A DNA stretch of 64,000 nucleotides, from positions 186,001 to 250,000 of the forward strand of contig CAMAXV010000002.1 in assembly GCA_945862385.1 (NCBI GenBank). The letters run 5' to 3'. Below the pieces are notes generated by a model that was given only the letters and a program-made list of their open reading frames with translations, searched no databases and had not been told where the DNA came from. The number at the start of each line of letters is the position of its first letter. Within the stretch, counting starts at the first letter, position 1. Of the stretch, positions 25,411-34,120 are shown one piece after another. Origin of the DNA: Chitinophaga pinensis. Its GTDB lineage: Bacteria; Bacteroidota; Bacteroidia; Chitinophagales; Chitinophagaceae. A program made the translations under genes and the position numbers.

Positions 25411-25442
25411 GAAGGGGTATTTCCATACCCCTTCCCTTTTTT
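25411..25442 (+). terminator. Intrinsic terminator (plus strand)
   Basis: A perfect 10-base stem GAAGGGGTAT / ATACCCCTTC with a TTCC loop is followed by CC and six T. The T-tract is only on the plus strand; read the other way the stem is followed by GTTTGTCT, so it could also weakly end the helicase transcript. Confidence 0.8.
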
Positions 25443-25467
25443 AATTCCTTTCAGCAAATTAATTGTG

Positions 25468-26751
25468 CTATACCCTTTCTCTCAGATTCTTCTGAATGAC
25501 AATTCTCCTTGGTGCAGCTACTCCTCTGAAACTAGTATTACTGGAATTTTCACGCCTGCTTTGTTGAAAATTTGATTTAACAAAAGGCTTTGGGGTGAAA
25601 ACGTAAGATCCTGTATCCATCACAAAAGGATGATCGGATTCAACGGGGATTGTGTTACCAATAAGTTTATGGATATCCCGCAGGTATTCTTTTTCTTCCT
25701 GATCACAAAATGAAAGTGCTATACCACTGGCACCAGCGCGACCGGTTCTGCCAATCCTGTGAACATAGGTTTCCGGAACATTGGGAAGCTCATAATTGAT
25801 GACATGGGTCAGCTCATCGATATCTATACCTCTTGCAGCAATATCGGTAGCCACTAATGCACGCGTGGTGGCAGATTTGAAATTACTGAGAGCCCGTTGC
25901 CTTGCATTTTGTGATTTATTACCATGAATAGCTTCTGCTGTAATTCCCTGTTTAATCAAATCCTTGACAATCTTATCAGAACCATGTTTGGTGCGGGCAA
26001 AAACAAGCACCCGGGTGATTGACTGATCTTTGAGGATGTGAACCAGCAGGTTTTTTTTATCTCCCTTATCTACAAAGTAGACAGACTGACGAACTGTTTG
26101 CGCCGTGGATGAAACGGGTGTAACTTCTACTTTGACAGGTTGATTGAGAATATTAGCTGCAAGGGAAGCAATTTCCGGAGGCATGGTTGCAGAAAAAAAC
26201 AGCGTTTGCCTCTTTGCAGGCAGTTTGGCAATTACCTTGCGTACATCATGGATAAAGCCCATGTCCAGCATACGGTCTGCTTCATCGAGCACAAATATAC
26301 TGATATGTGCAAGACTGATATAACCCTGTTGCATCAGGTCAAGTAACCTGCCAGGTGTAGCAATAAGAATATCAGTGCCCTGCCTGAGTGAGGCCGTCTG
26401 TGGATGTTGGGAGACACCACCAAAAATAACAAGATGCTTAAGGCCCAGGTTACGACCATAGACCCCTACACTTTCCGCAATCTGGATAGCAAGCTCACGG
26501 GTTGGCGTCAGAATAAGTGTGCTGATGCCCCTTGGCAAATCACCTTTTTGCTTTGCAAGATAAAGACGCTGAAGTATGGGAAGGGAGAAGGCAGCAGTTT
26601 TACCTGTACCTGTTTGGGCGCAACCAAGTAAATCCCTTCCTTCAAGGGCTACCGGAATAGATTGTTGCTGGATAGGTGTGGGCATAGTATACCCTTCAGT
26701 GTCGAGCGACCTTAAAATGGGCTCGATCAGATTCAATGCTTTGAATGACAA
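25468..26751 (-). CDS. DEAD-box RNA helicase (RhlE-like), TTG start
   Basis: 427 aa. Motifs in order: [10 protein letters not shown] (Q motif), AQTGTGKT (I), PTRELAIQ (Ia), TPGRLLDL (Ib), DEAD in [13 protein letters not shown] (II), SAT (III), [12 protein letters not shown] (V) and [10 protein letters not shown] (VI). A basic, Ser/Asn/Arg-rich tail (~390-427) resembles RhlE tails that bind RNA. The conserved N-terminus [13 protein letters not shown] begins at a TTG codon. The next upstream codon runs into a stop (TAA) with no ATG, so TTG is the likely true start. It remodels RNA duplexes, for example in ribosome assembly or cold adaptation. Confidence 0.93.
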   Translation of the reverse strand: MSFKALNLIEPILRSLDTEGYTMPTPIQQQSIPVALEGRDLLGCAQTGTGKTAAFSLPILQRLYLAKQKGDLPRGISTLILTPTRELAIQIAESVGVYGRNLGLKHLVIFGGVSQHPQTASLRQGTDILIATPGRLLDLMQQGYISLAHISIFVLDEADRMLDMGFIHDVRKVIAKLPAKRQTLFFSATMPPEIASLAANILNQPVKVEVTPVSSTAQTVRQSVYFVDKGDKKNLLVHILKDQSITRVLVFARTKHGSDKIVKDLIKQGITAEAIHGNKSQNARQRALSNFKSATTRALVATDIAARGIDIDELTHVINYELPNVPETYVHRIGRTGRAGASGIALSFCDQEEKEYLRDIHKLIGNTIPVESDHPFVMDTGSYVFTPKPFVKSNFQQSRRENSSNTSFRGVAAPRRIVIQKNLRERV

Positions 26752-26771
26752 TTTGTAACAATTTTAATGTG

Positions 26772-26791
26772 AATGCTGCAAGTGCAGCATT
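26772..26791 (-). promoter_or_regulatory. Hairpin in the leader of the helicase gene
   Basis: AATGCTGCA-AG-TGCAGCATT is a perfect 9-base inverted repeat 21 bases before the TTG start of the helicase, in the 5' untranslated region. Folding would affect ribosome access. It could also be the weak terminator of the PNPOx-like gene upstream on the same strand. Confidence 0.4.
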
Positions 26792-26907
26792 ATATAACCT
26801 GCCCTAAAATGACCTGATGAACTTTGATACGTAAGATTAACAGGGCTGTCGAGAGACTATATGAATACCACAAAGTTAGTGAAAAAAAGGGATATGCCCG
26901 TTTTCCA

Positions 26908-27531
26908 TCAGGGGGAGAGCCAGGAAGCCTCCTTAAGAAACCCTTCCGTGTAACGGAAAACCGCCCTTCTGTTACCAGTATGATGCGTATAATACCATTC
27001 CATCCAACTGATTTCAGTCTCCACCACCACAAAATTTGCAAGCCCCATTTCACTCTCTTCTAATGTATATGCAAAAGATGTCAAAGCAGGATTGAGTCCT
27101 GTAAAGGGTTCATCAAATGCAACGGATGGGGCTGTTTCCGACATGTAATACCGGCGGCTGTGATGTCCGGTTTTGCCCCAGTGCTCCCTGCACAGGCTAT
27201 CCTGGTGATGGAGTATTACCTTGCCACTCAACCTGATTTGGGTGGCCACAGATTGATCATAAAACAACCAGGAGAGGCAATCCCCGCGTTCAAAATCATT
27301 CATCTTTTTGCTTCGCAGGTCGGTATGCAGAAAGAGCCGTTTCCCAACCATATCAACCCTCCTCAAAACAACGGTTCTCATCAGCGCCATACCGTCAACA
27401 GCGGTGGCAACTGCAGCCTGGTGCATAGCCGATTTCCTGCTGGAAGCTCCGCCATGCAACAGTGTCCAGCAATTCTCTTCTACAGACTGTAAAGAACCGA
27501 GCAGGTCAAGGTTGTTAATCTGTGTGTCCAT
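26908..27531 (-). CDS. Pyridoxamine 5'-phosphate oxidase-family (FMN-binding) protein
   Basis: 207 aa from the ATG at 27531; the ORF track start (27576) lies inside the M16 gene. The split-barrel flavin fold is suggested by DGMALMRTVVLRRVD, LFLHTDLRSKKMNDFE and LSWLFYDQSVATQIRLSG, which match the FMN-binding strands of PNPOx-like proteins (the RSxK and QIRLxG motifs). The C-terminal dimerisation segment typical of true PdxH is not evident, so it may be a general flavin oxidoreductase. It follows the M16 protease by only 4 bases and is surely co-transcribed; the link between them is unknown. Confidence 0.75.
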   Translation of the reverse strand: MDTQINNLDLLGSLQSVEENCWTLLHGGASSRKSAMHQAAVATAVDGMALMRTVVLRRVDMVGKRLFLHTDLRSKKMNDFERGDCLSWLFYDQSVATQIRLSGKVILHHQDSLCREHWGKTGHHSRRYYMSETAPSVAFDEPFTGLNPALTSFAYTLEESEMGLANFVVVETEISWMEWYYTHHTGNRRAVFRYTEGFLKEASWLSP

Positions 27532-27535
27532 GGTA

Positions 27536-30358
27536 CTACCGGGCTGAACTGGCTGTTTCAGGCATCTGAAAACCAATAATTCGGGAAGATGCTTTGCTCA
27601 CAAGTGTAGCTGCTTCACTCAGATCCTGCAAACTAAGTGCATTGAAGTATTGTTCAGCATTGATAACCCTGTCAGCTGTCCTTTCACCCCTCGCAATATC
27701 CTGCAATGCAGAGAGCCAGAAAGCATTTGTTTTCACATCTACCTTATACTTTTCAATCCAGGCCTTTTTTACTTTGTCAACATAAGACTGATCAATTCCT
27801 TTATTGGCAATGCGGTTGAGTTCATTGTTAAACGAGGCTATCAGTGTATCCACTTTCGCAGGACCACATGGCAGTTGCAGGATCATCTGGAAAGCACCGT
27901 AGGGGGTTTTATTAAGACCTGCAATGGTACCTCCGCCATAAATACCCTGTATTTTTTCCCTCATTTCCTCTGTGATAATAATATTGATAGCATCACTTAA
28001 ACCATTCATTTTCAAAGCCAGGGCCTCACTATAAACAATATCACCAGCAAAAACACCTACTATCAGGCTTTTATCTTCTTTTCCTTTATTCACCCGGAAA
28101 GTCTGCTGCCCCTTAGCAATCCTTACTTTATTGTCCTTTACTACCGGCTTGGAAACTGCGGGCAACCCGGCAACATACTTTTCCAGCATGGCAATAACTT
28201 CCTTTTCATCAAAGCTACCTACCATACTGATTTGCATACCACCCAGGTCTCCAAGCAATTCCTTGTAAATGGCCAAGCTCCTGTTGAGGTCGATTTTGTC
28301 AAAATGTTCCGTCTTGGGAATTGCGGTTGGCGCAAGGGGATTGGCATTATACATAACAAGGTTCAGGCTATCGATGAATGCAACCTGCGGATTGGCGCCA
28401 AGCATGGCAACCTGTGCTTTGCCCCGCTGAATGACGGAATTATAAAGACCACTATCTTTTCTAGGCTCCCTGACATACAGGTTGAGCAATTGAAAAAGCA
28501 CCTCCAGGTCTTTTTTGCTGCTTGATCCAGAAAATCCTGCACTGTAATTGCTGATGGATGGCCTGAGCGAGCTTACCTTTCCGGCAAGGGCCTTGGTGAG
28601 ATCGGTTGGACTAAACGCACCCACACCCATTGCAGATACGAGACTTACAGCATTTTCTGCACTGTATTTATCGGAAAGGCTGTAGTTCGACAAACCGCCG
28701 GGTCTGGAAGCTGCAAAGAGAATCTGGTCATTTTTGAAATCAGTCACTTTCAGAGACACCTTTACGCCATTAGACAAAATCAGTTCTGTTGTTCCGAGCT
28801 TTGCGTTGGCAGACCTGCTAACCACTTTACCTGGTTTGGGCATGGTTGTAAGCAAACTTGCTGCAACTGCCTTTTCCTCATAGGGTTTAATACCAGCATC
28901 CGACAATTTACTGTCTAACATAGTCAGAATAGCCTGATCAGCTGGCATGGAAGTATTGCCCTCCGGGCCCATTACATAAGTAAACCTGTTTTTTTCGTTT
29001 TTAAATATATCTGTTATGGCGTTTACCTCCTGAATACCGATAGCTGGAATCATCCCTTTAACAAGTTCATATTCTGCTTCAATACCGGGAATAGATTCAC
29101 CATCGGTAAAATTTCGGATATACTCATCTGCGTATTGCACGGATTCTGTTTTATCCCTGTTGTTCCAGCTGCGTTCGTAGGAACTGAGCAGATTCATTTT
29201 GGCCCTTTCCAGTTCCGCGGCAGTAAAACCAAAACGCCTTACCCTTTCTATTTCGGTCAGTGCTGCATCAATACCCTTTTTGACATCATTCGTTCCTGTT
29301 CCACCCTGAATGGTGAAGGATTGATAATTTTTAGCATAACCGCCAAAGCCAGCGTACGCATAAACAAAAGGTGGGTTTTCCTTCTGGGTCAGTTCCCTCA
29401 ACCTGCTACCCAGCATGGATGTATAAAGATTGTTAAACAGTTCTTTCCGGTATTCTCCGGCAGTGGTTGCTTTTTTATAAGCAAAGGCAGGATAGTTGAT
29501 GGCAAATTCAAATCCAGTTGCTTCCTTATCGGTTACAACCATGGCTGTATTATCTGAATAAGGAGGAACTGCAGCATATTCCCTTTGTCTGGTTTGGGCA
29601 GCAGATTTAATTCTCGCAAAATGCTTTTCAATCATTTTTTTAGCCTGGTCAACCGGGAGGTCTCCCACCACTATGACTGCCATCAGTTCAGGCCTGTACC
29701 AGTCGCGGTAAAAACGCCTGATGGCATCCGGTTGAAAATTTTTGATGATGCTGTCGTTACCGATGGGGAGACGCTGAGCGTATTTTGAACCTTTGAAAAG
29801 ATTAGGGTAAACTTTTTTAAACATCCTTTCTTCACCGCTTTTACCTAAACGACTTTCTTCCAGGATTACGCCCCTTTCGCTGTTAATATCTTCTGTATTA
29901 TAGGTCACCTGATGTGCCCAGTCTTCCAGAATCTGGAATCCTTTTTCCAGGTTGGCCGGCTGATCAGCAGGAATAGGCAGGATATAAACAGTTTCATCAA
30001 ATCCTGTATAGGCATTCAGGTCGTTACCAAACTCAACACCAATCCCTTGCAGGTAAGAAACAATATCATTCTTTTTAAAGTTTTTTGTACCATTGAAAGC
30101 CATGTGTTCCGCAAAATGTGCCAGTCCGAGCTGGTCATCATCCTCCATTATCGATCCAACCTTTACTACCAGCCTCAGCTCCAGCTTTTTTTCTGGCTTC
30201 TTATTTTCCCTGATGTAGTAGGTCAATCCATTCTCCAGTTTACCTTTTATCAACTTAGCATCCTGCGGCAAAGCCATTGCAGGATTAATCTGTGCAGTGG
30301 ATTTATCTGCAACTGCAACCGAGAGCAGTAAGAAGAGGAAAGGGATTAACTTGTTCAT
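27536..30358 (-). CDS. M16-family zinc metalloprotease (insulinase-like)
   Basis: 940 aa from the ATG at 30358, which starts a signal peptide (MNKLIPFLFLLLSVAVADKSTAQ). The inverted zinc motif HFAEH (His81, Glu84, His85) and the downstream Glu in NSERGVILEES are present in the N-terminal half. The C-terminal half is the inactive, substrate-clamping repeat. At ~940 aa it is the long single-chain pitrilysin-like form. As an exported protease it should degrade peptides in the periplasm. The PNPOx-like gene follows after 4 bases. Confidence 0.92.
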   Translation of the reverse strand: MNKLIPFLFLLLSVAVADKSTAQINPAMALPQDAKLIKGKLENGLTYYIRENKKPEKKLELRLVVKVGSIMEDDDQLGLAHFAEHMAFNGTKNFKKNDIVSYLQGIGVEFGNDLNAYTGFDETVYILPIPADQPANLEKGFQILEDWAHQVTYNTEDINSERGVILEESRLGKSGEERMFKKVYPNLFKGSKYAQRLPIGNDSIIKNFQPDAIRRFYRDWYRPELMAVIVVGDLPVDQAKKMIEKHFARIKSAAQTRQREYAAVPPYSDNTAMVVTDKEATGFEFAINYPAFAYKKATTAGEYRKELFNNLYTSMLGSRLRELTQKENPPFVYAYAGFGGYAKNYQSFTIQGGTGTNDVKKGIDAALTEIERVRRFGFTAAELERAKMNLLSSYERSWNNRDKTESVQYADEYIRNFTDGESIPGIEAEYELVKGMIPAIGIQEVNAITDIFKNEKNRFTYVMGPEGNTSMPADQAILTMLDSKLSDAGIKPYEEKAVAASLLTTMPKPGKVVSRSANAKLGTTELILSNGVKVSLKVTDFKNDQILFAASRPGGLSNYSLSDKYSAENAVSLVSAMGVGAFSPTDLTKALAGKVSSLRPSISNYSAGFSGSSSKKDLEVLFQLLNLYVREPRKDSGLYNSVIQRGKAQVAMLGANPQVAFIDSLNLVMYNANPLAPTAIPKTEHFDKIDLNRSLAIYKELLGDLGGMQISMVGSFDEKEVIAMLEKYVAGLPAVSKPVVKDNKVRIAKGQQTFRVNKGKEDKSLIVGVFAGDIVYSEALALKMNGLSDAINIIITEEMREKIQGIYGGGTIAGLNKTPYGAFQMILQLPCGPAKVDTLIASFNNELNRIANKGIDQSYVDKVKKAWIEKYKVDVKTNAFWLSALQDIARGERTADRVINAEQYFNALSLQDLSEAATLVSKASSRIIGFQMPETASSAR

Positions 30359-30409
30359 GCATGTGGGTTTAAGCAACAAAGATAATGCCGTTTATAAGTG
30401 GAATCAAAA

Positions 30410-30437
30410 CAAAACCCATGGAAAACCATGGGTTTTG
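30410..30437 (-). terminator. Strong hairpin between the TonB-type gene and M16
   Basis: CAAAACCCATGG-AAAA-CCATGGGTTTTG, a perfect 12-base stem, is followed on the minus strand by TTTTGATT and on the plus strand by ACTTTTAGGG. Read on the minus strand it could end transcripts from the beta-barrel gene or attenuate the M16 gene, whose ATG lies 52 bases away. Confidence 0.5.
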
Positions 30438-30548
30438 ACTTTTAGGGTGCCGTTTCATAAATCAGCGGTGCCGAATGGCTAATATGTTGAATATAACCGC
30501 TTTCATTATTCAGGTATGAATTTCCAACAATAAAAGTGTTATTTAATA

Positions 30549-30584
30549 GAAATAGGTGACGAAATAGGTGGAGAAATAGGTTAT
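30549..30584. repeat. Three tandem 12-base repeats (GAAATAGGTGAC-like)
   Basis: GAAATAGGTGAC, GAAATAGGTGGA and GAAATAGGTTAT follow each other without gaps, sharing GAAATAGGT. They lie ~190 bases upstream of the M16 start. The 12-base period is close to one helical turn and suits binding sites of a dimeric or oligomeric regulator, though a simple tandem duplication is equally possible. Confidence 0.6.
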
Positions 30585-30867
30585 TATCAATTTAACCGTT
30601 TTATATTTTTGCTTTTACCAACATCATTAATATTTCTTATCTTATTGATAATGTTTACTTTAAGCATAAAAAGTAGGGGAATCACCAAATTTCGGACCAA
30701 CTTCAATAGCTAAAAAACAAGAAGGGTTGACAGCTTATATCAAAATCAAATACTATTCGCAGGAGTATTAATTACCCGTTATTGAACTACCTATTCCAGC
30801 TTAATTGCTCCTGCTATTATAATGACTAAAAGCATATTCATCAGATAAGTCACATAAAAAAATCCGG

Positions 30868-33282
30868 CTACTCCTGAATTATCTTAACGGTTTTGACGTT
30901 TTTGTTTTGCTTCACGCGGTATACAAATGTGAGATTTACCTGACGTGGCCGGAACCCACTATAACCCTGGAAAGAAAAATTGCTTCCAGTTACTGTGGTC
31001 CTGGTTTTTCTTGAATTAAAAACATCTGTGATATTAAGGGTTAACGTTCCCTGCTTTTTTAGAATATCATGACTCGCTGATAAATCAGCATAAAACAAAC
31101 CTGACCTTCTGCCCTGAACAGTTTTCTGAGCTGCCTCATAATTCATCCTCCATTGAATGTCCAGCGCACTGCTTAAGCTAAACCTTGAAGTGTGCCTGAG
31201 AAACCAGCTGTAGGTATCTGCAAGAAAGGTAGGAAGAATGTTTGTACCATCAATTTTAGCATAAAACAAGTTGAAATTTCCATCCATCCGCAACCATTTA
31301 TATGGTTTTACAGTAGATGTCAACTCAACGCCAAATGCCTTTTCAGATAAAAGATTTTCAGTACGGGTTACTGCATTACCGAGATTATCTACTTTTCTTA
31401 TTCGATCAATTCTGCCAGTGGTAGAGCGATGATACAATGAAGAAGTAAGTGATCCTTTGTCAAATGTTTTAATATGACCTATTTCAAAAACATCACTGAA
31501 CTCCGGATTAAGATCCGGATTGCCACTAAAGAAACTTCTGCTGTCAGATAAGGTCACATACGGACTTAGATCATTATAAAACGGCCTTCTCACTCTCCTG
31601 CTGTAACTCAATTGTAATCCGTTTTCTGCAGGTAATTGATAATCAAAATGAACACTTGGAAAAAAGTTCAAATAATCTCTCGGATTCACTTCATTGGTTT
31701 CCTTTAAAGTAGTAGTAACATCAGTAAATTCAGCCCTTAGTCCTGCCTGGTATCCAAAATTTCCTTTCTTGTTGGAAATGATGCCATATAATCCATGAAT
31801 ATTTTCGTCATACAGAAAGACATTATCCAACCCTGGTATTACGTCAAAAATACCTGATGCATTTTGCTGGGTAACAAGATAGTCATTAACCATTTCCCTG
31901 AAACTCGTTCTTAAACCTGTTTCAAGTTTGCCATCCTTGCCAAAAGGATATATGTAATCTACCTGTAATAACCATTGTTTTTCAAACTCATCATTCAATG
32001 ACTTTTGATTCAGATTCCTGCTTTTAATTTCAGTGCCATCAGGGGTAAAGCTGCTTTGAAAATACGACTGATCTGAATTCTCCCAATAGTCTATGTACTT
32101 GAACTCGCTCATAATCTCATGTCCCTTTTTCTTAAAACTTTTTTTATGCACAATAGAGAACTCAGAATTGGGTTCATCCTCTTCCTCCAATTGCTTTCTA
32201 TTCACAAACCCTGTGATATTAGATTTGGAATTGAGGAAATCATCATACCTGAAATTGCGCTCTCTGCTGGCAAGGCTTCCCCGGTACAAATATGCTGCAG
32301 TAAGGATATTTGTTTCATTGAAGAAATAGTCCAATCCTGCCCGTACATTGTTGTTGAATGTTCTTAAACGCATGCGATCCTCTTGTTCAAAGAAGAACGT
32401 TGAATCTCCTGAAACATAAGACTGAGAAACCTTTCCGATTGCAGGTTGAATTCGGTGTGCAATACCATAATTAACAAAAAAGTTGATTTTGTTTTTCCGG
32501 TAATTCAGGTTAGCTGCAACACCATAATTATCCGGATTACCTGTAATCAATTCAAATGAGCCATTGAAACCCTGCCGCCTGTCTTTCTTTAATACAATAT
32601 TGATGATGCCTGCCATACCCTCTGCTTCGTAACGAGCAGACGGGTTTGTAATGAGCTCCACGCGCTCCACCAGGCTTGCCTGCAGTTGCTGTAAGCCGCT
32701 TCCACCTTTTATACTTACCAACCCTGAAGGCTTACCATCAATCAGTATCCTGACATTATCACTGCCCCGCAGCTTGACCGCTCCATCAGGATCAACTGAA
32801 ACAGATGGTATGTTTTGCAGTATATCAGAGGCATTACCGCCGGCGTTGGCCAGGTCTTTCCCTACATTGAATATTTTTTTATCAAGAGACAACTGCATGC
32901 TGCTTTTTTCAGCCTGAACAACAATATTATCAAGCATTTGTCCTTTTAAGTCTTTCAAAAACAAAGACCCCAGCTCTATCAGGCTATCTCCTTCTTTTAC
33001 CACCAGATTCATGGTCAAGGGTTCATGCATAACATGGTATACCTCCAGCTTGTATTTCCCTGGTAAAGCTGATATAGTAAACCGGGCATCAGCCATGAGG
33101 TTGTAGCCCTTGATCAGGCTATCTTTCTGCTTCAGCAATACACTGGCAAATGATGCTGGAACACTGTCTCGAGCACCCAAAACAATGCCTTTGATGGGTA
33201 CAGGAGTTAAAGACTGTGACTGAAGGTCTGAATAGCTTAGGAGAAAAAGACAAACCAGGGATAAAGAAATGTACCGCATCAT
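30868..33282 (-). CDS. TonB-dependent-receptor-like outer-membrane beta-barrel protein
   Basis: 804 aa. After a signal peptide (MMRYISLSLVCLFLLSYSDLQSQS) comes a carboxypeptidase-regulatory-like beta domain (~27-115). The plug domain follows (DLANAGGNASDILQNIPSVSVDPDG; VRILIDGKPSG; YEAEGMAGIINIVLKKD). The remainder is a long barrel with aromatic-rich strands of the OMP_b-brl_3 type (LQLSYSRRVRRPFYNDLSPY). Such proteins take up or sense substrates in Bacteroidota, but no SusD partner lies next to it, so the ligand is unknown. Confidence 0.9.
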   Translation of the reverse strand: MMRYISLSLVCLFLLSYSDLQSQSLTPVPIKGIVLGARDSVPASFASVLLKQKDSLIKGYNLMADARFTISALPGKYKLEVYHVMHEPLTMNLVVKEGDSLIELGSLFLKDLKGQMLDNIVVQAEKSSMQLSLDKKIFNVGKDLANAGGNASDILQNIPSVSVDPDGAVKLRGSDNVRILIDGKPSGLVSIKGGSGLQQLQASLVERVELITNPSARYEAEGMAGIINIVLKKDRRQGFNGSFELITGNPDNYGVAANLNYRKNKINFFVNYGIAHRIQPAIGKVSQSYVSGDSTFFFEQEDRMRLRTFNNNVRAGLDYFFNETNILTAAYLYRGSLASRERNFRYDDFLNSKSNITGFVNRKQLEEEDEPNSEFSIVHKKSFKKKGHEIMSEFKYIDYWENSDQSYFQSSFTPDGTEIKSRNLNQKSLNDEFEKQWLLQVDYIYPFGKDGKLETGLRTSFREMVNDYLVTQQNASGIFDVIPGLDNVFLYDENIHGLYGIISNKKGNFGYQAGLRAEFTDVTTTLKETNEVNPRDYLNFFPSVHFDYQLPAENGLQLSYSRRVRRPFYNDLSPYVTLSDSRSFFSGNPDLNPEFSDVFEIGHIKTFDKGSLTSSLYHRSTTGRIDRIRKVDNLGNAVTRTENLLSEKAFGVELTSTVKPYKWLRMDGNFNLFYAKIDGTNILPTFLADTYSWFLRHTSRFSLSSALDIQWRMNYEAAQKTVQGRRSGLFYADLSASHDILKKQGTLTLNITDVFNSRKTRTTVTGSNFSFQGYSGFRPRQVNLTFVYRVKQNKNVKTVKIIQE

Positions 33283-33357
33283 AGTTAGATGACAATTTAG
33301 TTATTTTCTCTCAGGTTTGTACACAGAACTACGTTTAGTGAAACCTGTGATAATGTT

Positions 33358-33365
33358 TACCTTTG
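33358..33365 (+). promoter_or_regulatory. -7 box of the YdcF-like gene
   Basis: TACCTTTG, exact TAnnTTTG match, 17 bases before the ATG at 33383. A TTTA (33334-33337), one base off the TTTG -33 element, sits 20 bases upstream of it. Confidence 0.5.
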
Positions 33366-33382
33366 AAAACAAGAATTGAAAG

Positions 33383-34120
33383 ATGCTATACCTCCATAAA
33401 TTACTGCCCTTTTTACTTTCGCCGTTTCTGTTGCTCTGTATTTTGATTGTAGCTGGACTAATCAGAAAAAAGTACCGATTGATCTGGTTTTCGTTGATTA
33501 CGATGTTGTTCCTTTCAACACCTATTGTAAGTAACTATCTTTTTTCCCTGCTTGAAAATGCCGGCAGCAGAAAACAACCAGCAGATATGGCACCTGCTGA
33601 TGCCATTGTAGTCTTAAGTGGGATGACCCACGGGGTTCCGTCTAAAAGCGGACCAATAAGTGAGTGGCATGACCCTGACCGTTTTTTTGGCGGTATTGAA
33701 TTGATGAAATCAGGACTGGCACCTAAACTGGTTTTTACAAAAGGAAGACTGCCCTGGCGGCTTGGCCCCACAGAATCTTTTATTTTAGAACAGAAAGCCA
33801 TTGAGATGGGGATTCGACCTAATCAGATACTTACAGCTGAGGAGGCTGAAAATACTGAAGAAGAAGCTGAAGCCTTAACCAGGTTGCTGGATGGAAAAGG
33901 AAATCACATCATTCTTGTTACATCTTCTTATCACATACCAAGGGCAGTCATAATTTTTGAAAAGGCTGGCTTCAGGGTTCAGCCCTATCCCGTTGATTTC
34001 AAAACAGGTGGCAACCGGATTGTTCCAATGGATTTCGTACCCCGTCCGGATGGACTATCAATGGTTGAGAAGTGTGTCAGGGAAACAATCGGAAGAATCT
34101 ATTACAGGCTGAAATCCTGA
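33383..34120 (+). CDS. YdcF/ElyC-family (DUF218) membrane protein
   Basis: 245 aa with two N-terminal membrane helices (LLPFLLSPFLLLCILIVAGLI and LIWFSLITMLFLSTPI). A DUF218 domain follows: ADAIVVLSGM, GIELMKSGLAPKLVFTKG, ENTEEEAEAL and ILVTSSYHIPRAV. ElyC and SanA of this family act in envelope biogenesis and peptidoglycan integrity in Gram-negative bacteria; a similar role here is inference. Its stop directly touches the stop of the convergent transglutaminase gene. Confidence 0.86.
   Translation: MLYLHKLLPFLLSPFLLLCILIVAGLIRKKYRLIWFSLITMLFLSTPIVSNYLFSLLENAGSRKQPADMAPADAIVVLSGMTHGVPSKSGPISEWHDPDRFFGGIELMKSGLAPKLVFTKGRLPWRLGPTESFILEQKAIEMGIRPNQILTAEEAENTEEEAEALTRLLDGKGNHIILVTSSYHIPRAVIIFEKAGFRVQPYPVDFKTGGNRIVPMDFVPRPDGLSMVEKCVRETIGRIYYRLKS

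Larger units (their letters stand above)
25119..25442 (+). ncRNA. Candidate small RNA divergent from oxyR
   Basis: The 480 bases between oxyR and the helicase gene hold no ORF of normal size. They end in a strong intrinsic terminator on the plus strand, although no plus-strand gene exists for 5.9 kb upstream. A promoter-like pair at 25082-25113 would yield a ~320-base transcript. It is A-rich with a GGGCC-UUCG-GGCUC hairpin near the 3' end (25368-25381) and a competing GCTC/GAGC pairing. E. coli encodes the peroxide-induced RNA OxyS in the same arrangement. No sequence likeness to OxyS is claimed. A 19-codon ORF near the 3' end could make it an mRNA for a micropeptide instead. Confidence 0.35.
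30359..30867. other. 509-base gene-free region between the beta-barrel gene and the M16 gene
   Basis: I see no coding sequence. It holds a perfect 12-base stem (30410-30437), three 12-base direct repeats (30549-30584), and a TATTTTTG box on the plus strand (30604-30611) without a gene downstream. The rest is AT-rich with no recognised element. Both flanking genes are on the minus strand, so the right part is 3' flank of the beta-barrel gene and the left part the leader and promoter of the M16 gene. Confidence 0.6.

Noticed and set aside
26790-27063. ORFs 26790-27053 (minus) and 26824-27063 (plus) next to the PNPOx-like gene
   Set aside because: They overlap each other and the end of the PNPOx-like gene, have biased composition and no recognisable domain or start context.
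30549-30584. Direct repeats as a CRISPR array or plasmid iterons
   Set aside because: Repeats are 12 bases without spacers, and no cas or replication genes are nearby.
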